This document shows positions 1 to 7,941 of a stretch of 43,531 nt of DNA, piece after piece. The stretch lies in NCBI GenBank assembly GCA_964499695.1, contig CAZCMD010000018.1:1-43531 (forward strand), read 5' to 3'. Position numbers and translations under genes: made by a program. This DNA comes from JAAZBV01 sp964499695. GTDB taxonomy: Bacteria; Desulfobacterota; DSM-4660; Desulfatiglandales; HGW-15. How positions within the stretch are numbered: position 1 is the stretch's first letter; each line of letters begins with the position of its first letter. The notes under the pieces were generated by a model. That model did not search any database and was not told the DNA's origin. It was given only the letters and a program-made list of their open reading frames with translations.

Positions 1-672
1 AGGGGTACTGTATGGAAGGAGATCCCATTCAGCCTGCTTTCTGTTATTGCCCTTGCTGTAATGGTAAACGGACCGCTTATTAATAATAAAGGGCAAAACG
101 CACTGGAGCGGTCTGATGGATTACTGCTTCTACTCTTCTTGATTATTTTTATCTATTATACTTTTTCTATTGCTACCAAAATGGACGACGTAAGCAGAAA
201 TGTCTCTATTTCTAAATACTCGCTTTTACGATCATGTTTAATGATCATACTTGGCCTTGTATGCCTTACTATTGGCGCAAGATGGATTGTTGACGGCGCA
301 GTTAAAATAGCAGCAGGTTTTGGCATGAGCGAGAGTCTTATTGGGTTGACAATCGTAGCTATTGGCACATCCCTTCCTGAACTGGCTACTTCGGTTGCCG
401 CGGCATATAAAAAGAATATGGATATCGCTGTCGGAAATGTTGTTGGTTCAAATATTTTTAATATTCTTTTTGTGCTGGGGATAAGCTCCCTGATAAAGCC
501 TCTGCCATTTGAAGAAACAAACAATATTGATATTGCTGTTGTGATCCTTGCAAGTCTTATGCTCTTCTTATTCATGTTTATCGGCAAAAAACATTCCCTG
601 GACAGATGGGAGGGGGCCATATTTGTTGTTACTTATGTTATCTATATTGCCTTTCTTATATATGCGGGTTAG
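1..672 (+). CDS. CaxA-type Na+/Ca2+ exchanger, C-terminal part (5' truncated)
   Basis: The frame is open from the first base, so the start of the gene lies outside the window. The visible 223 residues are hydrophobic and hold several membrane segments. About residues 116-165 carry the second alpha-repeat signature of the calcium/cation antiporter family: GTSLPELATSVAAA followed by GNVVGSNIFNILFVLG. In this family the acidic residue in the GTSLPE stretch and the Asn of GSN help bind the cation, and the protein exchanges Ca2+ for Na+ or H+ across the inner membrane. The ATG at 61 is internal, because the upstream residues (VWKEIPFSLL) continue the family pattern. The next genes encode an outer-membrane barrel, MscS and CorA on the same strand, which suggests an ion and turgor theme. 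The family assignment is firm; the transported ion is inferred. Confidence 0.93.
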   Translation, partial: RGTVWKEIPFSLLSVIALAVMVNGPLINNKGQNALERSDGLLLLLFLIIFIYYTFSIATKMDDVSRNVSISKYSLLRSCLMIILGLVCLTIGARWIVDGAVKIAAGFGMSESLIGLTIVAIGTSLPELATSVAAAYKKNMDIAVGNVVGSNIFNILFVLGISSLIKPLPFEETNNIDIAVVILASLMLFLFMFIGKKHSLDRWEGAIFVVTYVIYIAFLIYAG

Positions 673-814
673 TAAAATCCGGTTGACTCTAAAAAGATCG
701 GAAAGTATAACTTTCTATAAAAAAGCCTTTGATATTGGTTTTGTCAACATTAATAAAAGTCAGTTAATTAAAACCCATGCAGGGTATTTCTCATTGATTT
801 GGAGGAAGTTTGAA

Positions 815-1843
815 ATGAAGCGCCTTTTTGTATTTGTCTTTTTTACACTCTTAACCATCAACCTGTTAAATTTAAGCCCATTGATGGCAGATGAACTCTC
901 TTTTAAAAACGGTGACAGGATTTCAGGTGAAATACTTAACATGAATGAAAAACAGGTTGTAATAAAGACATCCTATGCAGGCGAGATTACCGCCAGTTGG
1001 ACTGAAATAGCAAATGTTAAGACAGATCAGAAGATCGCTGTTATATTGAAAAATGGTATTGAATACTTAGGCAATATAATTGAAGCCGGAAAGGGACTGA
1101 TAAAACTTAATTCTTCAGGTAAAAATAAAATCTCGTCAGTATCCATAGAAGAAATAGAGATGATAAAAACATCAAAGGAGGAAGGGGTAAAAATAAAGAC
1201 CAGGGCAAACGCCGGGATGGCCTACACCAGGGGTAATACCAATAAGGATAACAGTTACTTTGATGGCGAGCTCTCCGCAAGGACAACAAATAACAGGTAT
1301 ACTGCCGGCGGTGAACTGAACAGGACTGAAACCAATGGCACCAGGACTGAAAACAATGCTATTGGCTTTCTCAAGTATGACCATTTCCTTTCTAAGAGGC
1401 TGTTTTTATACGGTAACGGACAGTTTGAAAAGGACAAATTCCAGGATCTGAACTTGAGGTCATTATACGGTCTTGGCTCCGGTTATCAGTTTCTTGAAAC
1501 GCCCCTGGAAAATCTATATGTTGAGGCAGGCATAAACTATGTTACAGAAGATCATATGACGATTGCAGATGAGGAATACGCCTCAGGCAGATGGGCCGTT
1601 AGTTATGACAAATTTTTTTATAACAAGGTTTTCCAGCTATTCCATTTCCATGAAGGATTCGGGAGTTTTGAAGAGGCTGACGATATGTTTATAAAGAGTA
1701 AAACCGGTGTCCGTATCCCTATCTTTACCAATTTAAATGCATCACTGCAATACAACTTTGACTGGGATAATACACCATCGCCTGGTAGAAAGAAGACAGA
1801 CAGGGCCTTGATGTTTACACTGGGTTATTTTTTTGCGAATTAG
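815..1843 (+). CDS. DUF481 family outer-membrane beta-barrel protein
   Basis: This 342-residue protein starts at the ATG at 815, which has GGAGG at 801-805 and opens a clear signal peptide (basic MKR, hydrophobic core, cleavage near LMA-DE). The frame is open further upstream, but those residues overlap the preceding gene and do not look like protein. After the signal comes a small domain of about 100 residues (KNGDRISGEILNM..., later VILKNGIEYLGNI) resembling the SH3-like or LSm-like segment often found before DUF481. The C-terminal ~220 residues have alternating hydrophobic and polar residues, many aromatics, and a terminal Phe (FTLGYFFAN) typical of a barrel that ends in the outer membrane. 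DUF481 proteins such as YdiY have no well-defined role. It lies 26 bp upstream of mscS and may share its transcript. Confidence 0.85.
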   Translation: MKRLFVFVFFTLLTINLLNLSPLMADELSFKNGDRISGEILNMNEKQVVIKTSYAGEITASWTEIANVKTDQKIAVILKNGIEYLGNIIEAGKGLIKLNSSGKNKISSVSIEEIEMIKTSKEEGVKIKTRANAGMAYTRGNTNKDNSYFDGELSARTTNNRYTAGGELNRTETNGTRTENNAIGFLKYDHFLSKRLFLYGNGQFEKDKFQDLNLRSLYGLGSGYQFLETPLENLYVEAGINYVTEDHMTIADEEYASGRWAVSYDKFFYNKVFQLFHFHEGFGSFEEADDMFIKSKTGVRIPIFTNLNASLQYNFDWDNTPSPGRKKTDRALMFTLGYFFAN

Positions 1844-1868
1844 GCTTTTAAAAACCTAAGGAGGGTAA

Positions 1869-2984
1869 ATGGATTCAATACTGAATTGTGAGTTTGCCGG
1901 CACCAGCATCTGGAGGATCATGGTGTTTTTTGCAATAATCCTCTTTTCACTGCTTATAGGCAGGACTGCCAAGGTTATTCTAAACAGGTCAAGTGACAGG
2001 ATGAAGATACAGCAGCGCTTGTTAGCAGCGACAACACTTGATGCCCTGGCAAAAAGTGCAGTATTTCTGTTTGCATCCATTGGTATTTCAGCCGGTCTGG
2101 CGCTGCTTGATCTCCAGTCAACAATAGGGCACGTTTCTCATGTAAGCCGTACTATACTGCTAACAATTGCCATAGGGTATTTCCTTTACTGGCTTGCAGA
2201 GATACCTGCTGACTGGTTTCGCAGATTTGCCCTCAATACAGAAAACACCCTTGATGATATGATGTCTCCCATCATAAGGAAGAGCCTGAGGGTAACAATA
2301 GTCATCCTTGTTCTGGTACAGATCGCCCAGACCCTGAGTGATAAACCAATAACATCAATTATAGCCGGTCTTGGCATAGGCGGTCTGGCGGTTGCTCTGG
2401 CGGCACAGGACTCTTTGAAGAATTTTTTTGGTTCTGTTGTTCTGTTCATCGATAAACCATTTGAGATAGGAAACCGGATAGTTATTGATGGATATGATGG
2501 TGTTGTTGAAACCGTGGGTTTAAGGTCAACAAAGATAAGGACACTTGACAGCCATCTCATAACCATTCCCAACGGTGAACTGGCTAATAAAATAATCACA
2601 AACATCGGAAAGCGCACTCATATCAAAAGGATAGTAAATATCACTGTAACATATGATACTCCCCCTCACAAACTGGACAGGGCAATCGAGATAGTAAAGG
2701 AGATACTTGATAATCATGAAGGCATGCACAGGGACTTTCCACCTAAGGTGTACCTGAGTGAACTGAATGCAGATTCCCTGAACATAATGGCCATATACTG
2801 GTATCATCCGCCAGACTACTGGGCCTATATGGACTTTAGTGAAAGGTTCAATAAGGAGCTGTTCAGACGTTTCAATGAAGAGGGGATTGATTTTGCCTTC
2901 CCGACCCAGACGGTATACCTTGCAGGAGATAAGGCAAGGCCTTTAACAATAGGTGTAAATAATAATGAACAAAAGGGAGTCTGA
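1869..2984 (+). CDS. MscS-family small-conductance mechanosensitive channel
   Basis: This 371-residue protein has an SD at AAGGAGG directly before the ATG region. Three or four N-terminal membrane segments (about residues 10-170) lead into the pore helix and beta domain. The diagnostic stretch is GLGIGGLAVALAAQDSLKNF, then FIDKPFEIGNRIVIDGYDG and VGLRSTKIRTLD, then the IPNGELANKII motif that closes the beta domain. A cytosolic alpha/beta vestibule follows to the end. Such channels open with membrane tension and release solutes on osmotic downshock. Only 2 bp separate its stop from the GTG start of corA, so the two are almost certainly cotranscribed. Length and motifs match ordinary MscS or MscM members. 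Confidence 0.95.
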   Translation: MDSILNCEFAGTSIWRIMVFFAIILFSLLIGRTAKVILNRSSDRMKIQQRLLAATTLDALAKSAVFLFASIGISAGLALLDLQSTIGHVSHVSRTILLTIAIGYFLYWLAEIPADWFRRFALNTENTLDDMMSPIIRKSLRVTIVILVLVQIAQTLSDKPITSIIAGLGIGGLAVALAAQDSLKNFFGSVVLFIDKPFEIGNRIVIDGYDGVVETVGLRSTKIRTLDSHLITIPNGELANKIITNIGKRTHIKRIVNITVTYDTPPHKLDRAIEIVKEILDNHEGMHRDFPPKVYLSELNADSLNIMAIYWYHPPDYWAYMDFSERFNKELFRRFNEEGIDFAFPTQTVYLAGDKARPLTIGVNNNEQKGV

Positions 2985-2986
2985 AG

Positions 2987-4054
2987 GTGGAGCCGTTTCT
3001 AAAAAAAAAGGTTTCAGAAAAGGCGGGCCTTCCTCCTGGTACATTACTCCATGTAGGAGAGAAAAGACTCGATTCAGTCAGGCTCAGCCTTATTTTTTAT
3101 GATGAAGAGAGGGTGGAGGAAAAGGAGCTTGAATCTATAGATGAATGCATTCAGTACAGAGAAAGGTCGGGCATAACATGGTTAAATATAGACGGCCTGC
3201 ATGATACTGAGATAATAAATAAGATTGGGCAGCAATTTAACATACACCCTCTGGTTCTTGAAGATATCCTTAATACTGAACAGAGACCAAAACTCGATGA
3301 TCTGGAGGATTACCTTTTTATAGTTGCAAAGATGTTTTACCTTGAACCTGATGATGGCAAAATCAGGTTTGAGCAGATCAGTCTTATTCTCTGGCACAAT
3401 TGCGTGCTTTCATTTCAGGAAGATATCGGAGATGTTTTTCATCCTGTCAGAGAAAGAATCAGAAAAGACAGGGGCCGTATTCGGAAAATGGGCCCCGATT
3501 ATCTGATGTACACACTGTTGGATTCCCTTGTTGACAGCTATTATTCGGTTCTTGAAAAGATCGGAGAAAAGTTAGAGGAAATTGAGGAGGATCTGTTAAG
3601 TTACCCTGAACATGAAATGCTCCAGGAAATTCATAATATGAAACGTGAGCTTATTTTTTTAAGAAGATCTGTATGGCCTTTAAGGGAGATTACAGGAAGG
3701 CTTGAAAAAGGCGAATCATACCTCATTAATGAAACAACAAAGATCTTTTTCAGGGATATCTATGATCATACAATCAAGGTTATTGATACCATTGAAACTT
3801 GCAGGGACCTTGTTTCAGGGATGATGGACCTGTTTCTTTCATCAGTAAGCAACCGAATGAACCAGGTAATGAAGATGCTCACTGTTATAGCCACGATTTT
3901 TATCCCTCTCACATTTCTGGCAGGCATCTATGGTATGAATTTTGATCATATGCCTGAACTCCATTGGCGATGGGGATACCCGGCCATCTTGATATTGATG
4001 GCTGTTGCAGGGATACTTATGCTCATCTGGTTCAAAAGGAAGAAGATAATTTAA
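2987..4054 (+). CDS. corA: CorA-type Mg2+/Co2+ transporter
   Basis: This 355-residue protein begins with GTG at 2987, just after the mscS stop, with a GGGAG-type SD inside the end of mscS. A large soluble N-terminal domain (about 1-290) carries the long helices typical of the CorA funnel. Two C-terminal membrane helices enclose the signature YGMNF, with the periplasmic loop HMPELHWRWGYP and a basic tail (WFKRKKII). GMN forms the selectivity filter for hydrated Mg2+ in characterised CorA proteins. The combination of exchanger, channel and CorA suggests a module for envelope ion balance. The call is firm; whether Mg2+, Co2+ or Ni2+ is the natural substrate cannot be read from the sequence. Confidence 0.95.
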   Translation: MEPFLKKKVSEKAGLPPGTLLHVGEKRLDSVRLSLIFYDEERVEEKELESIDECIQYRERSGITWLNIDGLHDTEIINKIGQQFNIHPLVLEDILNTEQRPKLDDLEDYLFIVAKMFYLEPDDGKIRFEQISLILWHNCVLSFQEDIGDVFHPVRERIRKDRGRIRKMGPDYLMYTLLDSLVDSYYSVLEKIGEKLEEIEEDLLSYPEHEMLQEIHNMKRELIFLRRSVWPLREITGRLEKGESYLINETTKIFFRDIYDHTIKVIDTIETCRDLVSGMMDLFLSSVSNRMNQVMKMLTVIATIFIPLTFLAGIYGMNFDHMPELHWRWGYPAILILMAVAGILMLIWFKRKKII

Positions 4055-4080
4055 TCCAAAAACTGTTGTTTTTGGATTAA
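4051..4080. terminator. Perfect 13-bp hairpin after corA
   Basis: The arms TTAATCCAAAAAC and GTTTTTGGATTAA pair perfectly around a 4-base loop. The corA stop codon lies in the left arm. There is no clean U-tract on the plus strand. It sits between the convergent corA and radical SAM genes and probably stabilises or ends transcripts. Confidence 0.6.
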
Positions 4081-4085
4081 AGCGG

Positions 4086-4115
4086 TCAGCCATTAGCGTT
4101 CAGCATTCAGCAAAG
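4086..4115. repeat. Short TCAGC-rich direct repeat
   Basis: The stretch contains closely spaced copies of the unit TCAGC with variants (GTCAGCCATTAGC, GTTCAGCATTCAGC). It looks like one of the small low-complexity intergenic repeats in this genome. No function can be assigned. Confidence 0.45.
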
Positions 4116-4137
4116 GCATATAAAATAATGAGTTTAT

Positions 4138-5037
4138 TTACAGCGCTCTCATCCATTCAGGTTTTAACCTCACACTCCCTTTGAGAGCCGTATCTATCTG
4201 GTCTATTGCCTCCTGTTTACCTCTTGGTAGTCTTGCCCTTACAGGGAGATAATTGGATGCATGGTTTGAAAAGAAGAGCCCCCTTGTGATGTTGGTATCG
4301 AGGATCATCTCTTTAAGCTCTCTTAAAAGCCCAAGCTCATCAGGGAGCACAAATGCGCCCCTTTCATGTTCATCATAAAGCGGTGTGCCCGGTACAAACA
4401 TTACTGTCAAGGCCCCGATATAATCAGGGTCCATTGCGCTTAAGAGTTCACCGGTTAATCTTGCATGTTCAAGGGATTTTTCTTTGCCTGCTATGCCAAG
4501 GAGCACAGTAACAGAGAGTTTTATCCCTGCCTCCTTTGCCTTTCTGCCCATCTCTATGCACTCTTTTGCTGTTGAGCCCTTGAGGATCTTTTTTCGAACC
4601 TCATCATCGCCTGTCTCAACACCAAGGTACAATATCCCAAGGCCATTTTCCCTTAAGGCTATGAGTTCCTCCAGGGTTTTTAACTTAATGCCCTTTGTGT
4701 TTGCATAGGCCCCGACCCTTTTTACCCAGGGAAGATGCTCCTTTATTTTATCAAGTATCCACATGAGTCGTTTCTGTGGAACAATAAGGGCATCGCCATC
4801 CATAAGAAATAGCTTATCCTGCTGCTGCATATACCTCGATGCATATTTTATGTCAGAAAGGATAGTTTCATCATCCTTTATCCTGAAGGGCTTATCCGCG
4901 AAAGTCCCGCAGAAGGTACATTTATTATGTGAACAGCCTAAGGTGACCTGTAAAAGGATGCTGTATGCCTCGCTTGGCGGCCTGATACAATAGCCCTCGT
5001 GGTGCATCCCTTCGCCTTCTTCTAAAAAATCAAACAT
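4138..5037 (-). CDS. Radical SAM protein, HemN/Elp3-like superfamily
   Basis: This 299-residue protein has a GGGAG SD 7 bases before its ATG. Near residue 34 it has the cluster motif CSHNKCTFC, followed by GTFADKPFRIK. Radical SAM enzymes hold a [4Fe-4S] cluster on three such cysteines and cleave S-adenosylmethionine to make a radical. Here the first spacing is four residues rather than three, which is usual for this GCSHNKCTFC subgroup as I recall it. Later segments (YLGVETGDDEVRKKILKG, VTVLLGIAGKE, MFVPGTPLY) match the Elp3/HemN-type barrel. No substrate domain or telling partner gene is present, so the substrate is unknown. It is convergent with corA and stands alone. Confidence 0.85.
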   Translation of the reverse strand: MFDFLEEGEGMHHEGYCIRPPSEAYSILLQVTLGCSHNKCTFCGTFADKPFRIKDDETILSDIKYASRYMQQQDKLFLMDGDALIVPQKRLMWILDKIKEHLPWVKRVGAYANTKGIKLKTLEELIALRENGLGILYLGVETGDDEVRKKILKGSTAKECIEMGRKAKEAGIKLSVTVLLGIAGKEKSLEHARLTGELLSAMDPDYIGALTVMFVPGTPLYDEHERGAFVLPDELGLLRELKEMILDTNITRGLFFSNHASNYLPVRARLPRGKQEAIDQIDTALKGSVRLKPEWMRAL

Positions 5038-5109
5038 GAAAAACTCCCTTTTTTTCCAAATTCCAGGCTAATATAGATATCATGATGAGCCATGTCAAAT
5101 GAATATAGG

Positions 5110-5152
5110 GCGCAAGGCGCAGGGCACTGGACGCAAGGCACAAGGCGCAAGG
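5110..5152. repeat. Degenerate GCGCAAGG direct repeats
   Basis: Four or five imperfect units of the type GGCGCAAGG, CGCAGGGCA, ACGCAAGG and CACAAGG follow each other. A related inverted copy lies at 6005-6023, on the other side of the gph gene. Unit length and spacing are irregular, so this is not a CRISPR array. Confidence 0.6.
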
Positions 5153-5226
5153 TTAATCGAAGACCGGGAATAATTTTTATTGCCTTTCATCAGAAATATT
5201 GATTAAAAACAGCAGGAGGATTTTCT

Positions 5227-5883
5227 ATGTTTAAGGCTGTTATTTTTGATCTTGACGGGACACTGCTTGACACACTAACCGATCTGGCAGAATCCATGAA
5301 CAATGTGCTTAGTAGACACGGGCTCCCGATGCATGGGATTGAAGCATATAAGTATATGATCGGTGAAGGGGTGGAACATCTTGTTAGATGCGCACTCCCT
5401 GTATCTATGAGTGATGATGAAACTGTGAAGCGATTTATTGATCAATACCGTGACGAATATGCGAAAAACTGGAAGAATAATACCACACCATATGATGGTA
5501 TTATTGATTTGATTGATGCACTCGCATCACAGGGTTTAAGGCTTAATGTCCTTTCAAACAAACCACATGATTCCACATTGCAGTGCGTTAAGGAGTTACT
5601 GCCGTTCAGCAGATTTGATATTGTGCTGGGCCATATGCCCGGTGAAAACCCCAAGCCTGATCCTCACGGGGCAATAGAGATATCTGATAAACTTGGCATC
5701 TTTCCGGAAGAGTTTCTTTACCTTGGAGACACCGGCGTAGATATGAAAACCTCTGTTGCCGCCGGGATGTACCCGGTTGGTGTCTTATGGGGATTCAGGA
5801 CAAAGGATGAACTGGTTGATAACGGGGCAAAGATGCTGCTCGAAAAACCTGTGGATCTAATGTCTATCTTTACCGAGAACTGA
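5227..5883 (+). CDS. gph: HAD-family phosphatase, phosphoglycolate phosphatase-like
   Basis: This 218-residue protein has an SD (AGGAGG) 7 bases before the ATG. HAD motif I is FDLDGTLLDT at residues 7-16, with the first Asp as nucleophile. Motif II is LSNKPHD near residue 115, the Lys of motif III is in NPKPDP, and motif IV is LGDTGVDM near 177. A helical cap lies between motifs I and II. This architecture and length fit Gph, which clears 2-phosphoglycolate produced during DNA repair or oxygen exposure, but close relatives dephosphorylate other small substrates (pyrophosphate, nucleotides). The gene stands alone between two repeat-bearing spacers. Confidence 0.85.
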   Translation: MFKAVIFDLDGTLLDTLTDLAESMNNVLSRHGLPMHGIEAYKYMIGEGVEHLVRCALPVSMSDDETVKRFIDQYRDEYAKNWKNNTTPYDGIIDLIDALASQGLRLNVLSNKPHDSTLQCVKELLPFSRFDIVLGHMPGENPKPDPHGAIEISDKLGIFPEEFLYLGDTGVDMKTSVAAGMYPVGVLWGFRTKDELVDNGAKMLLEKPVDLMSIFTEN

Positions 5884-5903
5884 TTTAGGATGGAATAACA
5901 AAT

Positions 5904-5932
5904 GTAGAGACGGGTTTTAAACCCGTCTCTAC
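5904..5932. repeat. 29-bp perfect palindromic repeat
   Basis: The arms GTAGAGACGGGTTT and AAACCCGTCTCTAC are exact reverse complements around one central base. It lies 20 bp after the gph stop. The form matches the interspersed GTAGAGACG palindromes often seen in bacterial intergenic DNA. It may be a REP-like element and may also work as a hairpin behind gph. Confidence 0.75.
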
Positions 5933-6004
5933 GGGGTGCAAAATATACAAGGTTTTATAATAAAGGTATTTAATGTGTACTATTAATGAAGGGTTTTCCC
6001 TGTA

Positions 6005-6023
6005 CCTTGCGCCCTTCGCCTTT
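6005..6023. repeat. Inverted copy of the GCGCAAGG repeat
   Basis: CCTTGCGCCCTTCGCCTTT is the near reverse complement of units at 5110-5152. The two copies bracket the gph gene in opposite orientation, about 0.9 kb apart. Confidence 0.5.
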
Positions 6024-6039
6024 GTTTTATCCCCTGATT

Positions 6040-6486
6040 TTACCTGCCTCTACCCATTCCTCTTCCTGCCCTCATGCCCCTGTCCATCCTTGAGCCTCTG
6101 CCAAACCCCATGTCAGGGTTTATCTTTTTTGCCTCAATGATAAATTCAAGGTGGGCGTCGCTGATCTTTGCCTGGAGATCATTTATTTCCTTCTGGATGG
6201 CCTTTGCCTTTTTCAGGTCAGGTTCATCACTCTCTATGACCGCATTAAGATCAATCTGCTTCTTGGTGATTTCATCTCTAACGCCGGCTGTCTTGTCTTC
6301 AAAGCCCTTAATAAGTGCATCCATCTTGTCCTGTTCCTCTCCTGTAAGACGGTTGCCGCAGTTATAGCAGCCATAGTCAGGCCCTGGCCCGAAACCCATA
6401 CCGAATCCCGTCCCCCGTGCAAAGACGGGGAGTGTTACTGCCATAACTATCAATGTGATTCCTGCTATCTTTTTTATCGTGTTCAT
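6040..6486 (-). CDS. Spy/CpxP/ZraP-like periplasmic protein
   Basis: This 148-residue protein has a GGAGG SD 8 bases before the ATG and a signal peptide ending near PVFA-RG. The mature part starts with a Gly-rich stretch and a CYNC motif, then LTGEEQDKMDALIKGF, two long helices (about 50-120) of the heavy-metal-resistance/Spy type, and a tail rich in Arg, Gly and Met (GRGSRMDRGMRAGRGMGRGR). Members of this superfamily are periplasmic chaperones or zinc/copper-responsive proteins. The Cys pair and Met-rich tail are possible metal ligands. No CpxRA- or ZraSR-like pair is adjacent. The fold assignment is moderate and the role is inferred. Confidence 0.7.
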   Translation of the reverse strand: MNTIKKIAGITLIVMAVTLPVFARGTGFGMGFGPGPDYGCYNCGNRLTGEEQDKMDALIKGFEDKTAGVRDEITKKQIDLNAVIESDEPDLKKAKAIQKEINDLQAKISDAHLEFIIEAKKINPDMGFGRGSRMDRGMRAGRGMGRGR

Positions 6487-6754
6487 TTTATACCTCCATA
6501 AATTGTTTGTTGTCAGTTGACTTTATATAAAGCAAAGGGTATGCCATTGCTATAATCGACATCTTAAGAGCTTGATATAATTTGCTAAAATGTTTTCCAA
6601 ATTTATTTTAAGCCTTTTACCCTGATTGCCTTTCGGGTAATATGTATGCAGCCATCTGCTTTGTATTTATCATTCTGAGTATATTGTAAACGGTTATAAG
6701 AAAGGTCGAAAAAGGATGGTATGATTCTTTCAAAAATACTGAACAACAGGCTAT

Positions 6755-7939
6755 ATGGATAAAGATCACAAAAATATAAAAACCATAATCCATCTTGATA
6801 TGGATGCATTCTATCCGTCAGTGGAAATACTGGATAACCCTGCCCTCAGAGGAAAGCCAGTTATTGTCGGGGGTAACAGCAGACGGGGTGTAGTCTCTTC
6901 TGCCTCATATGAGGCAAGAAAGTATGGCGTGCATTCTGCACAGCCAATAGCTCAGGCCATAAAACTCTGCCCTCACGGTATTTTTTTACCGGTAAGGATG
7001 GCACGATACAAAGAACTCTCTGACAGGATATTTGCCATATTCCGCCGTTTTACACCCCTTGTTGAGCCCCTTTCCATTGATGAGGCATTTCTTGATATAA
7101 CAGGCACTGAAAGACTTCTGGGCGAACCTGTAGCTGTAGCAAAACTTGTAAAGAAGACTGTATTGGATGAAACAGGTCTTACGGTCTCTGCCGGTGTAGC
7201 ACCCTCAAAGTTTGTTGCAAAAATTGCATCTGACATAAACAAGCCTGATGGACTCACTGTTGTTACCGCTGAAGGGTTGATTGCATTTCTCGATCCCCTT
7301 CCTGTATCAAGGATGTGGGGCGCAGGAAAGGTGACACAGGATAAGCTTGAACGGTATAACATAAAGACATTCAAAGAGCTGAGACTGTTTCCGGTTAAGA
7401 CCCTTGAAAGAATTTTCGGTAAAAACGGCCTAAGAATGCAGTTCATGGCATCAGGTATTGATGACAGGGAAGTAGAGACAGGACATGATGCAAAATCCGT
7501 AGGTCATGAAGAGACCTTTTTTAATGATATAAACGATATTGAGATTGTTGAAAGATATCTGCTTGCACTCTCCATGAAGACAGCCGAAAGGATGAGGCAT
7601 ATGGGCCTTAAGGCAAAGGTTATTAACCTCAAGGTGAAATACAGTGATTTCACCCTTGCAACAAGGGCCTTTACCCTGGATGATTATACAGAGGACGGTA
7701 TGATCCTGTATGCTACTGTCCGTGAACTGCTTAAGAAAACAGAGGCCGGTACAAGGCCGGTAAGGCTACTGGGTGTTTCCGTATCCGGATTAAAGTCCGG
7801 GGATACCGGAGGGCAGATGCTATTGTTTTCCCATGATGAAAAAAAGGAAAAGGCCACAAACCTCAACCGGGCAATAGACTCGGTAAATGAAAGGTTCGGG
7901 AAAAAGGGTATTATACCGGGCAGGCTCCTTTCTGACTGA
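6755..7939 (+). CDS. dinB: DNA polymerase IV (Y-family)
   Basis: This 394-residue protein matches DinB throughout. The first catalytic motif is HLDMDAFYPSVE near residue 14 (family FYAS/FFAS position), and the second is SIDEAFLDITG near 109, giving the three metal-binding acids. The segment VSAGVAPSKFVAKIASDINKPDG and the helix-hairpin-helix around MWGAGKVTQDKL follow, then the little finger domain. QMLLF at residues 354-358 fits the QxxLF consensus that docks to the sliding clamp. Pol IV copies damaged templates with low fidelity. The SD before the ATG at 6755 is weak (CAGG). I saw no convincing LexA box in the short upstream region. It is convergent with glgA, with 2 bp between the stops. 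Confidence 0.95.
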   Translation: MDKDHKNIKTIIHLDMDAFYPSVEILDNPALRGKPVIVGGNSRRGVVSSASYEARKYGVHSAQPIAQAIKLCPHGIFLPVRMARYKELSDRIFAIFRRFTPLVEPLSIDEAFLDITGTERLLGEPVAVAKLVKKTVLDETGLTVSAGVAPSKFVAKIASDINKPDGLTVVTAEGLIAFLDPLPVSRMWGAGKVTQDKLERYNIKTFKELRLFPVKTLERIFGKNGLRMQFMASGIDDREVETGHDAKSVGHEETFFNDINDIEIVERYLLALSMKTAERMRHMGLKAKVINLKVKYSDFTLATRAFTLDDYTEDGMILYATVRELLKKTEAGTRPVRLLGVSVSGLKSGDTGGQMLLFSHDEKKEKATNLNRAIDSVNERFGKKGIIPGRLLSD

Positions 7940-7941
7940 TG

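Noticed and set aside
156..620. 154-codon open frame on the minus strand
   Set aside because: It lies wholly inside the CaxA-type gene on the other strand, whose motifs are clear.
548..814. In-frame upstream extension of the DUF481 gene
   Set aside because: It overlaps the previous gene, has no SD, and the signal peptide starts at 815.
2940..3000. Mg2+ riboswitch before corA
   Set aside because: Only 2 bp separate corA from mscS, so there is no room for a leader.
5110..5152. CRISPR array
   Set aside because: Units are short, imperfect and adjoining, without spacers of even length, and no cas gene is present.
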